NCBI GenBank assembly: GCA_022447365.1
Contig: JAKVBL010000007.1
Coordinates: 62,001-126,000, forward strand
Source of the DNA: Oleiphilaceae bacterium
GTDB lineage: Bacteria > Pseudomonadota > Gammaproteobacteria > Pseudomonadales > Oleiphilaceae
Direction: 5' to 3'
Length of the DNA: 64,000 nt
Made by a program: the position numbers and the translations under genes. The notes under the pieces were generated by a model. It was not told the origin of the DNA and made no database searches. It saw nothing but the letters and a program-made list of their open reading frames with translations. Shown in pieces: positions 45,954 through 55,068 of the stretch; positions within the stretch are counted from its first letter, which is position 1; each line of letters opens with the position of its first letter.

Positions 45954-46849
45954 TGCGTTAGGCTTTTTTTCAAGTGATATAGATTTTGATCTGCGTCATC
46001 GTACAACTGATCCCAAGTGAATATTTGATCAATGCACTTCGCAATTCCGAGACTTGTAGAAAAGGAGATATCTATACCTTTTAGATTTATAGAGCCGCGT
46101 TTTATTTCCTGTTGCAATTGCAACTCTAGACTCTCAGCGACCTTTCCATCGATCGAATCACCATTTATCTTTAACACACCAAATTCATCTCCGCCTAAGC
46201 GAAAGGTGATCAGATTATCTGAATCCATAGCTGATAATTTGTTTGCGATAAAACGTAGCACCTGATCGCCAACCAAATGACCGAAGGTGTCGTTAATCTC
46301 CTTAAAATTATCAACATCAATCACAACTAGCTCGTAGCTTCCTTTTACACCCTCGATGTCAGCAAGCTCCAAATTAAGCCCTCTTCGATTACGAATATTG
46401 CAAAGTGAATCTGTATTCGCATCTTCATGGGCTTCGCGATGCCGCAATCTTGCGTCGTTGATATAACGCGCTCGTGTAACCGCTTTATCGATCGTATTCA
46501 CTAAAGAGGACTGGCTTAATTCCGATTTACACAAGAATTCGTGTGCGCCTTGAGACAAGGCTTCATATTCAATGTTTTTTTCATCGCTATGTGACACCAT
46601 AACAATGGCAGGAGTAACCTTCTCGTAGGAATTAAATTTGGAAATTAAATCGGTGCCTTTTTGCAAAGGCATTGAGTAATCAACGATAACACAATCGAAT
46701 GAAGTGGCATCAAGCTCTCGTCGGGCCATTTTTACGGATTCTGCTTGAGAGATAACGAACTTTTTTGGGAGCGCCCGAGAAATAGCCATCTGATCAACTA
46801 CGTCGTCATCGACAATTAAAATTCGCATATGAACACCGTACCCGTTCAT
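45950..46849 (-). CDS. Response regulator with GGDEF diguanylate cyclase output
   Basis: A 299-residue protein: receiver domain (about 8-125, with DDD acid pocket, phospho-acceptor Asp57 in VIVDYSMP, and CKSE at 107-110) and GGDEF domain (about 145-297, signature RLGGDEF with GGDEF at 219-223). It should make c-di-GMP when phosphorylated. No RxxD inhibitory site is visible five residues before GGDEF. The first ATG has AGGT upstream; a second ATG at 46828 (MRILIVDDD) is possible. It is divergent from the sensor kinase across only 60 bases, so the two are a likely cognate pair. Confidence 0.88.
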   Translation of the reverse strand: MNGYGVHMRILIVDDDVVDQMAISRALPKKFVISQAESVKMARRELDATSFDCVIVDYSMPLQKGTDLISKFNSYEKVTPAIVMVSHSDEKNIEYEALSQGAHEFLCKSELSQSSLVNTIDKAVTRARYINDARLRHREAHEDANTDSLCNIRNRRGLNLELADIEGVKGSYELVVIDVDNFKEINDTFGHLVGDQVLRFIANKLSAMDSDNLITFRLGGDEFGVLKINGDSIDGKVAESLELQLQQEIKRGSINLKGIDISFSTSLGIAKCIDQIFTWDQLYDDADQNLYHLKKSLTH

Positions 46850-46909
46850 TTAATGACCTATACTTAGCATATATCAACTTGTGTTTCCACTGATCCCTTA
46901 AGTTTCAAA

Positions 46910-48589
46910 ATGTATAAAAACAATAAATATAGATACTTTACTTACTTGGCATGTTTTCTCGCAGTTTACCTTGTCAGCCCCATTATTCACGCGAAAGAAT
47001 GCCCAGAGAATACGTTGATTTTTGCCGCGAATGAATCGATATCTCCCTACTTCATTCAAGAGAATGAGAGTGCTTCAGGAATCGTATTTGATATAGCAAA
47101 ACAGCTCGAAAGCTATATTAGTGAACCGACTTGTGTTATTGGAATGAACTGGGCGCAAGCGCAAGAACAAATATTAGAAGGTGGTGTTGACGCTTTGTTG
47201 CATATCAACACCAATCATGAACGAGAAAAGATATTAGATTTTTCAACAGAACTCGTTGCTTCAGAATTCCACTTATTCGTGCATCGGGATTCTAACTTCG
47301 ACGAAAATAATATTGATCTAAATAACATGATTATCGGTGTTGAGGCCAAGGGTTACCCCTACAGTTACCTCAAACGTAACGATATCCCATTGGCGTTGGT
47401 AAGCTCGTGGGAAGAAGGAATGCGCGGCGTCATAAACGGGGACATTGATGCCGTCCTCGTTGATCATCTCGTCGGAATGAATACGATCTTCAATTCTAGA
47501 ATTGCGAACTTAAAAAGCATTCCTAGTCCATTACCAAAAAGCTATTCACGCATCGCTGTTAAAAAAGGCAATGACTTAATTTTGGATCAAATTAATAAGG
47601 GCCTTGCAATACTTTATGCCGATGGAACGATAGACCGATCGATCAAAAATTGGATGACGCCGAGCATCCAAATGGTAGAACAACTTTGGCACGAGCAAGA
47701 ACGCGTCAAAACTCAAAATATCGGTCTGATTATTCTCTCATTACTCACCTTGCTCTGCTTGATAGCACTCGTGAAAAGTAGAATGACAATCTCTTCCGAG
47801 CTAGTTAAAAACAAAGACTTAAACAGGGCTCTGAAGGGAGCATATACCGAGCTTCAAGATAAAAACGAAGCACTAGCCGACGCAAATCAGAATTTAGAGA
47901 CATTCGTTTCATTAGCAAGTCACGACATGCGCGCTCCTCTAAATGGAATGAAAAATCTCATTCAATGGGCCGAAGAAGACTTAGCCACCGATAATCATAA
48001 TAACGTTAGAGAACATCTTTCGCTTCTTAAGAGCCGATCAACGCGACTATCAAACCTACTCTCAGACCTATTAATTTTCTTTCGTGCTGACAAGCACAGT
48101 GCTGATAGCAATGAATTAATAGATTCGAATCTGTGCGCAAGGGAATTAGTAAATAATTTCGACTCACCACTAAATGTAAACATTATTATCGCACCAAATG
48201 CCAAGCTACATGTATCCAGAACCTTGTTTGAATTGGTGTTAAGCAACCTGATAAAAAACAGTATTCTTCATAGTGGCGAAGATAGCGATTTATATATCAA
48301 GTTGGAATTCAAACAATTAAACACATCCTTAGAAATGACGTTTAGTGACAGTGGAAAGGGAATTAACGAAGATCAGTTAAATTCGATATTTATGCCGTTT
48401 GAAGTCGGGCAGTCACGTGATAAATCTGAAGGATCTGGGATTGGACTTGCACTTGTTAGACGAGTTATTGAGCGAAACAACGGAAGCATAGAGCTCACTG
48501 AGCACACGCCTTCAACCTTAAAAGGCGCGGTATTCAAATGCACATTCAATGAATCGAGCATCGTCGTGAATGAGCGCGAAAACGCTTGA
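46910..48589 (+). CDS. Amino-acid-binding-domain sensor histidine kinase
   Basis: A 559-residue kinase: signal/transmembrane segment (9-28), periplasmic SBP_bac_3 domain (about 32-250), transmembrane helix (270-289), coiled segment (293-332), HisKA with phospho-His338 in LASHDMRAPLNGM, and HATPase_c (N-box LVLSNLIKNSILHS, G1 SDSGKGI, G2 GSGIGLALVRRVIERNNG). The binding domain keeps an Arg (about 105, in TNHEREKILDFS) and an Asp (about 185, in AVLVDH) at the positions that hold the carboxylate and amino groups of amino acids in GlnH/LAO-type proteins. Its predicted partner is the divergent REC-GGDEF protein. Confidence 0.88.
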   Translation: MYKNNKYRYFTYLACFLAVYLVSPIIHAKECPENTLIFAANESISPYFIQENESASGIVFDIAKQLESYISEPTCVIGMNWAQAQEQILEGGVDALLHINTNHEREKILDFSTELVASEFHLFVHRDSNFDENNIDLNNMIIGVEAKGYPYSYLKRNDIPLALVSSWEEGMRGVINGDIDAVLVDHLVGMNTIFNSRIANLKSIPSPLPKSYSRIAVKKGNDLILDQINKGLAILYADGTIDRSIKNWMTPSIQMVEQLWHEQERVKTQNIGLIILSLLTLLCLIALVKSRMTISSELVKNKDLNRALKGAYTELQDKNEALADANQNLETFVSLASHDMRAPLNGMKNLIQWAEEDLATDNHNNVREHLSLLKSRSTRLSNLLSDLLIFFRADKHSADSNELIDSNLCARELVNNFDSPLNVNIIIAPNAKLHVSRTLFELVLSNLIKNSILHSGEDSDLYIKLEFKQLNTSLEMTFSDSGKGINEDQLNSIFMPFEVGQSRDKSEGSGIGLALVRRVIERNNGSIELTEHTPSTLKGAVFKCTFNESSIVVNERENA

Positions 48590-48694
48590 GTTATTTCATT
48601 TAATAAACAACACTTGATATTGTCCTTCTTTAATATTGTTCCGGTTGATTAGCTTAATTTACACTTTGATCTGCAGTCACAAAGAAAAAACGTA

Positions 48695-49909
48695 ATGAGC
48701 CCTAATCAACTCTGCGAATCAATTTCACCTTATATTCTTCAGCCCACACTCGTGCTTGAACAGTCAGTTTTGGATGAAAATATTGCAAGCGTTCGTCGTC
48801 GTATTGATGGCGATAAAAGCATACGCTTAGTCGTCAAATCTTTACCGTGTGCTGAGTTAATTAAATACATTAGTGATCAACTAAATTGCTCACGGTTCAT
48901 GTGTTTTCACGGACCTTTTATCAAGCAGACCGCAAAAATCTTTCCCAAGGCAGATATTCTGTTAGGCAAGCCCTTGCCCCCGGCAAGTTTTGAGCACCTT
49001 GCGACTGAATTTCTTCAAGAAGGTTTAGCGCTAGATAATGTTCAGTGGCTAATCGATACCCACGAACACTTAGACGCATATTTGGAAATTGCTGAGCGGC
49101 TGAACATAAACATTCGTATTAACTTAGAGATCAATATAGGTCTGAACCGCGGGGGTTTCGCTCACGAAGATCAACTAAAAACCACGTTACCTACCATCGC
49201 TGATTCAGAGAATCTAAGTTTCTCAGGTCTCATGGGCTATGAAGCTCATGCGTCTAAAATCCCTGATGTATTCGGGGGTATGAAATTAGCACTTAAACAG
49301 GTCACAGAGAAATATCGCCGCTTCAGAGCGATTGCAGAGCGTTTTGGCAATCAAGAAGAGCTAACATTTAATAGCGCAGGAAGTACAACCTTCACTGAGT
49401 ATCAGGGCAACGATGTCATTAATGATATTTCGATTGGATCTATCTTTGTAAAACCTGAAGACTTTGAGCTTCCTCATTTGAACGAGTTCAAGCCAGCATT
49501 GTTCATTGCAACACCAATACTAAAGGCAGTCGAAAAACCACAACTCCCCTTACCTAAGCCCTTCAATACCCCATTGAATTCACTATTTCGCTTTATCGGT
49601 AAAGTCCCTAATAAAGGTGCATATATTTACGGAGGTAACTGGATGGCGAGTCCATTTTATCCAGAGGGTTTCAAGACTAACTCCTTGTTTGGTCGATCGA
49701 GCAATCAAGAATTTATATCGCACACTAACGACACTCTAAAGTCTGGTGACTGCGTTTTATTTCGTCCGACCCAAAGCGAGGCGGTCATGCTCCAGTTTGG
49801 AGAACTCCTGTTAATCAAACCAAATAACGAAATCGACTACTGGCCGGTTTATCAAGCGACTCAAGTCAGACCTGATGCTAATAAAAAAGGTAAATCTCGA
49901 GAGTCGTAA
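48695..49909 (+). CDS. Alanine-racemase-fold PLP enzyme (D-threonine-aldolase-like)
   Basis: A 404-residue protein of the DSD1/D-threonine aldolase group (fold type III). The PLP Lys48 is in RLVVKSLPC. The barrel continues with INLEINIGLNRGGF, FSGLMGYEAHAS and FNSAGSTTF. The C-terminal metal-binding motif, normally PNHAC, reads RPTQSEAVM, so the His and Cys ligands are absent. The reaction is therefore uncertain (aldolase, dehydratase or racemase of a D-amino acid or beta-hydroxy-amino acid). Overlaps the DUF819 gene by one base. Confidence 0.78.
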   Translation: MSPNQLCESISPYILQPTLVLEQSVLDENIASVRRRIDGDKSIRLVVKSLPCAELIKYISDQLNCSRFMCFHGPFIKQTAKIFPKADILLGKPLPPASFEHLATEFLQEGLALDNVQWLIDTHEHLDAYLEIAERLNINIRINLEINIGLNRGGFAHEDQLKTTLPTIADSENLSFSGLMGYEAHASKIPDVFGGMKLALKQVTEKYRRFRAIAERFGNQEELTFNSAGSTTFTEYQGNDVINDISIGSIFVKPEDFELPHLNEFKPALFIATPILKAVEKPQLPLPKPFNTPLNSLFRFIGKVPNKGAYIYGGNWMASPFYPEGFKTNSLFGRSSNQEFISHTNDTLKSGDCVLFRPTQSEAVMLQFGELLLIKPNNEIDYWPVYQATQVRPDANKKGKSRES

Positions 49910-51093
49910 TGATTGAAGTTTGTATCGCCCTTTTATGCATAGTTTTTCCTGCAATCGCAATTACGCTAGGACTGCGTCATACTCTAATTGATCGTGCAGG
50001 ACTGGTATTGGTTTGTTTTGCGAGCGGGATTCTCTTAAACACACTAACCGGTTCTATTACCGATGTGTCGCCTTTTGTGTCCAATTCGCTTATCAATATT
50101 CAAACCCAAATTACAGAACTCACAATCGCTCTTGCGCTCCCCTTACTCGTATTTTCTATAGATTTAAAAAGTGCTTTTACCCAAGCCGGTTCATCTAGTA
50201 AATCTATGTTGATGGCTTTTGCTTCAATCATTATTTGTACGTTTATCCTCAGTTTTATTTTTCAAGGACACATCGAAGGCTTGTGGCAGGTAGCAGGTTT
50301 ATCTGTTGGTGCTTATACGGGCGGAGGGCCAAACATGGCCGCAATCAACGCAGCCATTGAAGGTGATAAAGATATATTCGTGATGATGACTAGCTATGAC
50401 ATTCTATTATCTGCAATATATTTGCTATTTGTCTTAAGTTTCGCCAAACCGCTATTCACCAAAGTCTTATTACCACCAGCTCAGGACGTACTTAACAAGT
50501 CGGAAAACAAGTTTGCACATTTGGGCGAAGAAACCTCAGCAAGTTACCAAGTACTTGGAACGCTCAGAGGTTTAAAAGAAGGTATGATTACGGCAGTGCT
50601 CTCGCTACTAATCATTGGTTTAGCACTTGGCTTGGCGAGTCTCCTGCCCAGTTCAATGAAATCATCAGGAACAATCATTCTCATTACGACGCTCGGAATG
50701 CTTGCATCGTTCATTCCTCAAATTCGTCGTTTAACAATGAGCTTTCGCGTTGGAATGTACCTAGTACTTGTGTTCTGTTTTACGATGGGAAGTATGACAA
50801 ACTTGAGTGTTCTAGCTGATTTAAATTGGGCTCTGTTTAGCTACATTGGCTTAATGCTAATTGGTGCGATGACAATTCATGCGGGACTCTGTCGCGTTTT
50901 CAAGATTGATGTAGACACTTTCTTGGTCACATCTTCCGCAGCAATAATGTCTGTACCTTTTATTCCAGTGATTGTTGGAGCGCTTCGCAATCAAGCCTTA
51001 TTGGTGCCCGGTTTTTGCGCGGCAATTATTGGCTATGTTCTCGGCAATTATTTAGGAATCGTCGTGGCAATATCGTTGAAATCTATCCTTTGA
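49909..51093 (+). CDS. DUF819 family transporter-like protein
   Basis: A 394-residue protein with about ten hydrophobic segments. The stretch LPLLVFSIDLKSAF followed by GLSVGAYTGGGPNMAAINAAIEG matches the DUF819/YjcL family, which has a sodium/proton antiporter-like fold and unknown substrate. It is translationally coupled to the PLP-enzyme gene (TAATG), suggesting it carries that enzyme's substrate or product. Confidence 0.78.
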   Translation: MIEVCIALLCIVFPAIAITLGLRHTLIDRAGLVLVCFASGILLNTLTGSITDVSPFVSNSLINIQTQITELTIALALPLLVFSIDLKSAFTQAGSSSKSMLMAFASIIICTFILSFIFQGHIEGLWQVAGLSVGAYTGGGPNMAAINAAIEGDKDIFVMMTSYDILLSAIYLLFVLSFAKPLFTKVLLPPAQDVLNKSENKFAHLGEETSASYQVLGTLRGLKEGMITAVLSLLIIGLALGLASLLPSSMKSSGTIILITTLGMLASFIPQIRRLTMSFRVGMYLVLVFCFTMGSMTNLSVLADLNWALFSYIGLMLIGAMTIHAGLCRVFKIDVDTFLVTSSAAIMSVPFIPVIVGALRNQALLVPGFCAAIIGYVLGNYLGIVVAISLKSIL

Positions 51094-51106
51094 TTGTAGG
51101 CTAAGC

Positions 51107-51766
51107 TTAGTATTGCCATTCGTCCTCAAACACGAACTCATCTAAGCTACGCTCTGTCGCCCACTCTTCCATAACGAGCATGGGCTTCTCATAGAAAGCA
51201 TCTACATGACCAATGCATAGAATCGCGACAGGATGGCTGTCGGGCGGCATGTTTAAAACCGTTTTTAGCGCCTCAGGGTCAAAGATGGAGACCCATCCCA
51301 TACCAATTCCCTCAGCACGCGCGGCAAGCCACATATTCTGAATAGCGCAAGACAACGAAGCCAAATCCATTTCTGGTAATGTTCGTCGCCCAAATACATG
51401 TTCATCACGCTTATCGGGCAGTGCCGCAACAATGACATCTGAACATTCTTTTAAACCCTCTACTTTGAGTTTAAGAAACTCAGCTTTGCGAGAGGCTAAT
51501 GCAGCAGCGGTAAGATCGCGCTCATTCTCTACTAGCGTTTGAATCGCTTCACGCTTTTCAGTATTGCGAATTCGGATAAAACGCCACGGCTGCATTAAAC
51601 CAACACTCGGAGCCATATGAGCCGCATATAGCAGCTTGCTAATAAGGTCTTCGGAAACCTTCTCGTTATTAAAATGCCGCATATCTCGGCGTTCCGCCAT
51701 GACTTTATAAATGGCTGTTTTTTCTGCGCGAGTATAGGAAAACGTAGGGTCAGAAGAATCATTCAT
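51107..51766 (-). CDS. bluB: 5,6-dimethylbenzimidazole synthase
   Basis: Flavin-cannibalising enzyme that makes 5,6-dimethylbenzimidazole, the lower ligand of cobalamin. It is 219 residues of the nitroreductase fold: MRHFNNEKVSEDLISKLLYAAHMAPSVGLMQPWRFI and GMGWVSIFDPEALKTVL are diagnostic. Last gene of the cobalamin operon. Confidence 0.93.
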   Translation of the reverse strand: MNDSSDPTFSYTRAEKTAIYKVMAERRDMRHFNNEKVSEDLISKLLYAAHMAPSVGLMQPWRFIRIRNTEKREAIQTLVENERDLTAAALASRKAEFLKLKVEGLKECSDVIVAALPDKRDEHVFGRRTLPEMDLASLSCAIQNMWLAARAEGIGMGWVSIFDPEALKTVLNMPPDSHPVAILCIGHVDAFYEKPMLVMEEWATERSLDEFVFEDEWQY

Positions 51767-51794
51767 GGCAATATGCGCGTGAGGTTTGAGAACA

Positions 51795-52556
51795 TTAAGC
51801 TAGGCGTAATAATGCTAGAACAGCCAACAAGAACCCAATCTCGGAGATCTGTTGGATTGCGCCCAGCGCATCTCCAGTGTAGCCGCCTAACCACCGTTTA
51901 AGTTTGATCGCCAGATAGTAAACCGGCAATCCCATAAGTACGACAGCTATTATAGTATTAGGAGGAAGTAAGATTAATGCAGGAAATGATAAAACCGTTG
52001 CTATCGAAAAATCTTTATTACCAAAACGCTTTGTAATCGGCTTAGCCTTGCTAGTTTCATCCAAACGAACATACTGCATCATTCGCATTACCAGAACGCT
52101 ATACCAACGCGAAAAAACATGAGCAACTAATATAACAACCGGTACATAATCAGCAGGTAATTGCATCAGTGCGATGACCTTTAACGCCAATGCGAAGAAT
52201 AGCCCAACAGCACCATAGGTACCTAAACGGCTATCCTTCATAATATTCAGGATATGCTCTTGTGACCAACCACCACCAAGACCATCGCAGGTATCAGCCA
52301 AACCATCCTCATGAAAGGCGCCCGTCATGTATATGCCAAGTAATATGACGAGAAGAATACTTAGCTCTTGAGAAAATATATGACTTAAAAGGATGAATGC
52401 GAGAGCTGTCGTTGAACCAACCAGCCAGCCGACAAGGGGAAAATAGCGGCTGGCATGGTCTTGCGTGCTCTGATCTACATTGCTCAAAGATGGCAAAGGG
52501 ATGCGCGTATAAAACATCAAAGCATAATGGATTAGTTGAAGCTGTCGTTTAATCAT
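51795..52556 (-). CDS. cobS: Cobalamin synthase
   Basis: Membrane enzyme joining adenosylcobinamide-GDP and alpha-ribazole(-phosphate). It is 253 residues with six or seven hydrophobic segments. The family signature MTGAFHEDGLADTCDGLGGGWS is clear, with acidic metal-binding residues. Placed 18 bases after cobT. Confidence 0.95.
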   Translation of the reverse strand: MIKRQLQLIHYALMFYTRIPLPSLSNVDQSTQDHASRYFPLVGWLVGSTTALAFILLSHIFSQELSILLVILLGIYMTGAFHEDGLADTCDGLGGGWSQEHILNIMKDSRLGTYGAVGLFFALALKVIALMQLPADYVPVVILVAHVFSRWYSVLVMRMMQYVRLDETSKAKPITKRFGNKDFSIATVLSFPALILLPPNTIIAVVLMGLPVYYLAIKLKRWLGGYTGDALGAIQQISEIGFLLAVLALLRLA

Positions 52557-52574
52557 GATCGAGGCTCGTTTGGC

Positions 52575-53579
52575 TTAAGCGTCTGAGACGCCCGCATCTT
52601 CAAAGCTAGCCATCTCATTAATAAACGATACAGCCGCCTTTACAAGCGGATAAGACAAAGCACATCCTGAGCCCTCACCCAAGCGAAGATTCAAATCTAG
52701 TAGCGCATTGACGCCTAAATAATCTAACAGCTTTCTATGCCCTTGCTCCTGAGAGCAGTGACAAAACACGGCATTGTCCTTAACCGAAGGGTCCAGCTTG
52801 TATGCACATAAATATGCGGCACTCGCAATAAATCCATCAACCAATATCAGCACATCACGCTTGCTTGCTTCGAGCATCGCACCAACCATTTGCGCTATTT
52901 CAAAGCCTCCAAACGTTTGGAGAACGTCGTGAACACCGTCTATTTGACCATGATAGGTAAAAGACTTTTCAAGTACCTGAATTTTATGACTCAGTTGACG
53001 GTCATTAAGCCCCGTACCGCGACCAGCTATTTCTGATACCGGAATCCCAGTTAACTGGGAAATAAGAGCAGCTGCAGATGCCGTATTTGCAATACCCATT
53101 TCACCAAACCCAACAACATTGCAGCCTTTATCATGCAACTCACCAAGAACATCCGCGCCTGATTGTAAGGATTGATTCAGTTGCCACTCGGTCATCGCCT
53201 GATCAACTAAAAAGTTACGCGTTCCTTTTGCTATCTTGCGATAAACGATCGGCAAATCATCAGGAAATTCATAGTTAACACCTGCATCAACGACCTGAAG
53301 ATCCATACCATTCTGGATCGTAAATACATTGATCGCAGCACCTCCAGCAACAAAGTTCATGACCATTTGCCAAGTCACTTCCTGCAGATAAGCGCTCACG
53401 CCTTCTTCGGCGATACCATGATCGCCTGCGAAAACCAGCATGGTCGGTTTGGTGAGTTGAGGTTCCAGCGATTGCTGAATTAAACACACTTGTTTCGCTA
53501 ACGTCTCAATATCTCCAAGCGCACCAATAGGCTTGGTCTTGGTATCTATTTTTCGCTGAACGCTATCGGCAAAGCTCAT
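52575..53579 (-). CDS. cobT: Nicotinate-nucleotide--dimethylbenzimidazole phosphoribosyltransferase
   Basis: Activates dimethylbenzimidazole as alpha-ribazole-5'-phosphate. It is 334 residues from the ATG one base after the cobO stop (a GTG five codons earlier would overlap cobO). Motifs: KPIGALGDIE, VFAGDHGIAEEGVSAY, GEMGIANTASAAAL and GRGTGLNDRQLSHK are diagnostic. The catalytic Glu near the C-terminus is in LRLGEGSGCALSYPLV. Confidence 0.95.
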   Translation of the reverse strand: MSFADSVQRKIDTKTKPIGALGDIETLAKQVCLIQQSLEPQLTKPTMLVFAGDHGIAEEGVSAYLQEVTWQMVMNFVAGGAAINVFTIQNGMDLQVVDAGVNYEFPDDLPIVYRKIAKGTRNFLVDQAMTEWQLNQSLQSGADVLGELHDKGCNVVGFGEMGIANTASAAALISQLTGIPVSEIAGRGTGLNDRQLSHKIQVLEKSFTYHGQIDGVHDVLQTFGGFEIAQMVGAMLEASKRDVLILVDGFIASAAYLCAYKLDPSVKDNAVFCHCSQEQGHRKLLDYLGVNALLDLNLRLGEGSGCALSYPLVKAAVSFINEMASFEDAGVSDA

Positions 53580-53580
53580 T

Positions 53581-54192
53581 CTAGTAATCAACACCCTTAC
53601 GTGCTTTCACACCTGCTTTATACGCGTGCTTCACTTCCTTCACCTCAGAAACGGTATCGCACAAATCTCTTAAAGCGCTACCACCGCCACGACCCGTAAC
53701 AATCACACTCTGCTCGGTTGGTCGGTTCGCGATTGCATCCAAAATCATCTGCTCATCGAGATACTTATAGGCAATCATATAGGTCAATTCATCAAGTAAA
53801 ACGAGATCAATACTTTCGTCTTTCAACATACGTTCGGCTTCAACCCAGGTCGTTTGAGCAGCTTCAATATCAGCCGTTCGATCTTGCGTATTCCAAGTAA
53901 ACCCAGTACCCATCTGGTAAAAATCAACTTCTGGCATCTTCTCTTTTAGAAAGATCTCTTCTCCTGAAAGCTGAGCACCTTTAATAAATTGAACAACGCC
54001 AACTTTATGCCCATACCCTAAGGCACGTAATACCATTCCAAACCCAGAACTGCTTTTGCCCTTGCCGTTACCGGTAAGTAGCAAAGAAATACCACGTTCT
54101 TCATCAGCCGCTGCAATATGCGAATCGACCTTTTCTTTTTGCTTTTGCATCGCTTTCTTGTGCGATTCGTTTTTAGCATTCTCGTCTGTCAT
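53581..54192 (-). CDS. cobO: Corrinoid adenosyltransferase
   Basis: ATP:co(I)rrinoid adenosyltransferase of the BtuR/CobO/CobA type. It is 203 residues. P-loop LTGNGKGKSSSGFGMVLRALG, the VQFIKGAQLSGEE block and VLLDELTYMIAYKYL are diagnostic. It gives the adenosyl form of cobinamide, cobyrinate or cobalamin. In the cobalamin operon after btuF. Confidence 0.94.
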   Translation of the reverse strand: MTDENAKNESHKKAMQKQKEKVDSHIAAADEERGISLLLTGNGKGKSSSGFGMVLRALGYGHKVGVVQFIKGAQLSGEEIFLKEKMPEVDFYQMGTGFTWNTQDRTADIEAAQTTWVEAERMLKDESIDLVLLDELTYMIAYKYLDEQMILDAIANRPTEQSVIVTGRGGGSALRDLCDTVSEVKEVKHAYKAGVKARKGVDY

Positions 54193-54234
54193 AAACCTTC
54201 TCTTACTTTGTTTAAAACTACGCTTATCAATGCG

Positions 54235-55068
54235 CTACTTTTTGCTTTGTCTAATATCATCAAACACTTCGCAAATTTGCTGCATGCCGTAGAGTGTTCG
54301 ATATGAAAACCGGTGCAATAAGTCACCATTAAAAAATACGATATGATCGTTTTTAACCGCAGGAATCTCAGGCCAGTCATTCCACATATTCAAGTCCATT
54401 TCTGTACCGTGATGCGTTGGCACAACGATGACCTCTGGACGCAAATCAATCACGGATTCTAAACTTACTTGCGGGTAATCCATTGAAGGGTCGTCGAAGA
54501 CATTTACAGCACCGCAACCTGCGAACATTTGATTAATCCAACTCCCTGCAGCCATTGTACGTAATGGCTTAGACCACAATTGATAGAAGAAACTGACAGG
54601 TTTTCTAGACTGATAATTGTCACGTAAAGAATCTAGACGCTCCCGATAGTTTTGCGCCTGCACCTGAGCTTCAGCTGAACGTCCAACCTTATCGCCTATT
54701 CTCAATATCTCTTGCGGAATATCCTCGAGTTCTTTCGTTGTACTTTCATACACGACGATACCTAACTCTTTGATTCGTTCGATGTCTCGTGTTGGATTAC
54801 CACTCTCCCAGGCAATCACTATATCTGGCTCAAGTTCAAGTACCCGGTCAATCTGGATAGCAGTATGCCCGCCGATCCTCGGAATCGATTTAGCCTCTTC
54901 TGGATAGTCCGCAAAATCGACCGTTCCGACAATCTTGTCACCTACGCCTAACAAAAAAAGTATCTCAACCGAATGCGGCGACAACGCAATAATACGTTCT
55001 ACCTGTTTAGCATTCGCAACCATGGATACGAACAAAAGCAAAAACACAGAAACACTAAACTTAAGCAC
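54235..55068 (-). CDS. btuF: Periplasmic cobalamin-binding protein (BtuF)
   Basis: A 277-residue class III substrate-binding protein with a cleavable signal peptide (1 to about 20, ending ANA) and no lipobox Cys. The pattern RIIALSPHSVEILFLLGVGDKIVGT and WESGNPTRDIERIKELGI matches BtuF-type proteins, with the long inter-domain helix (about 120-145). It hands corrinoid to BtuCD. It overlaps the upstream decarboxylase gene by eight bases. Confidence 0.9.
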   Translation of the reverse strand: MLKFSVSVFLLLFVSMVANAKQVERIIALSPHSVEILFLLGVGDKIVGTVDFADYPEEAKSIPRIGGHTAIQIDRVLELEPDIVIAWESGNPTRDIERIKELGIVVYESTTKELEDIPQEILRIGDKVGRSAEAQVQAQNYRERLDSLRDNYQSRKPVSFFYQLWSKPLRTMAAGSWINQMFAGCGAVNVFDDPSMDYPQVSLESVIDLRPEVIVVPTHHGTEMDLNMWNDWPEIPAVKNDHIVFFNGDLLHRFSYRTLYGMQQICEVFDDIRQSKK

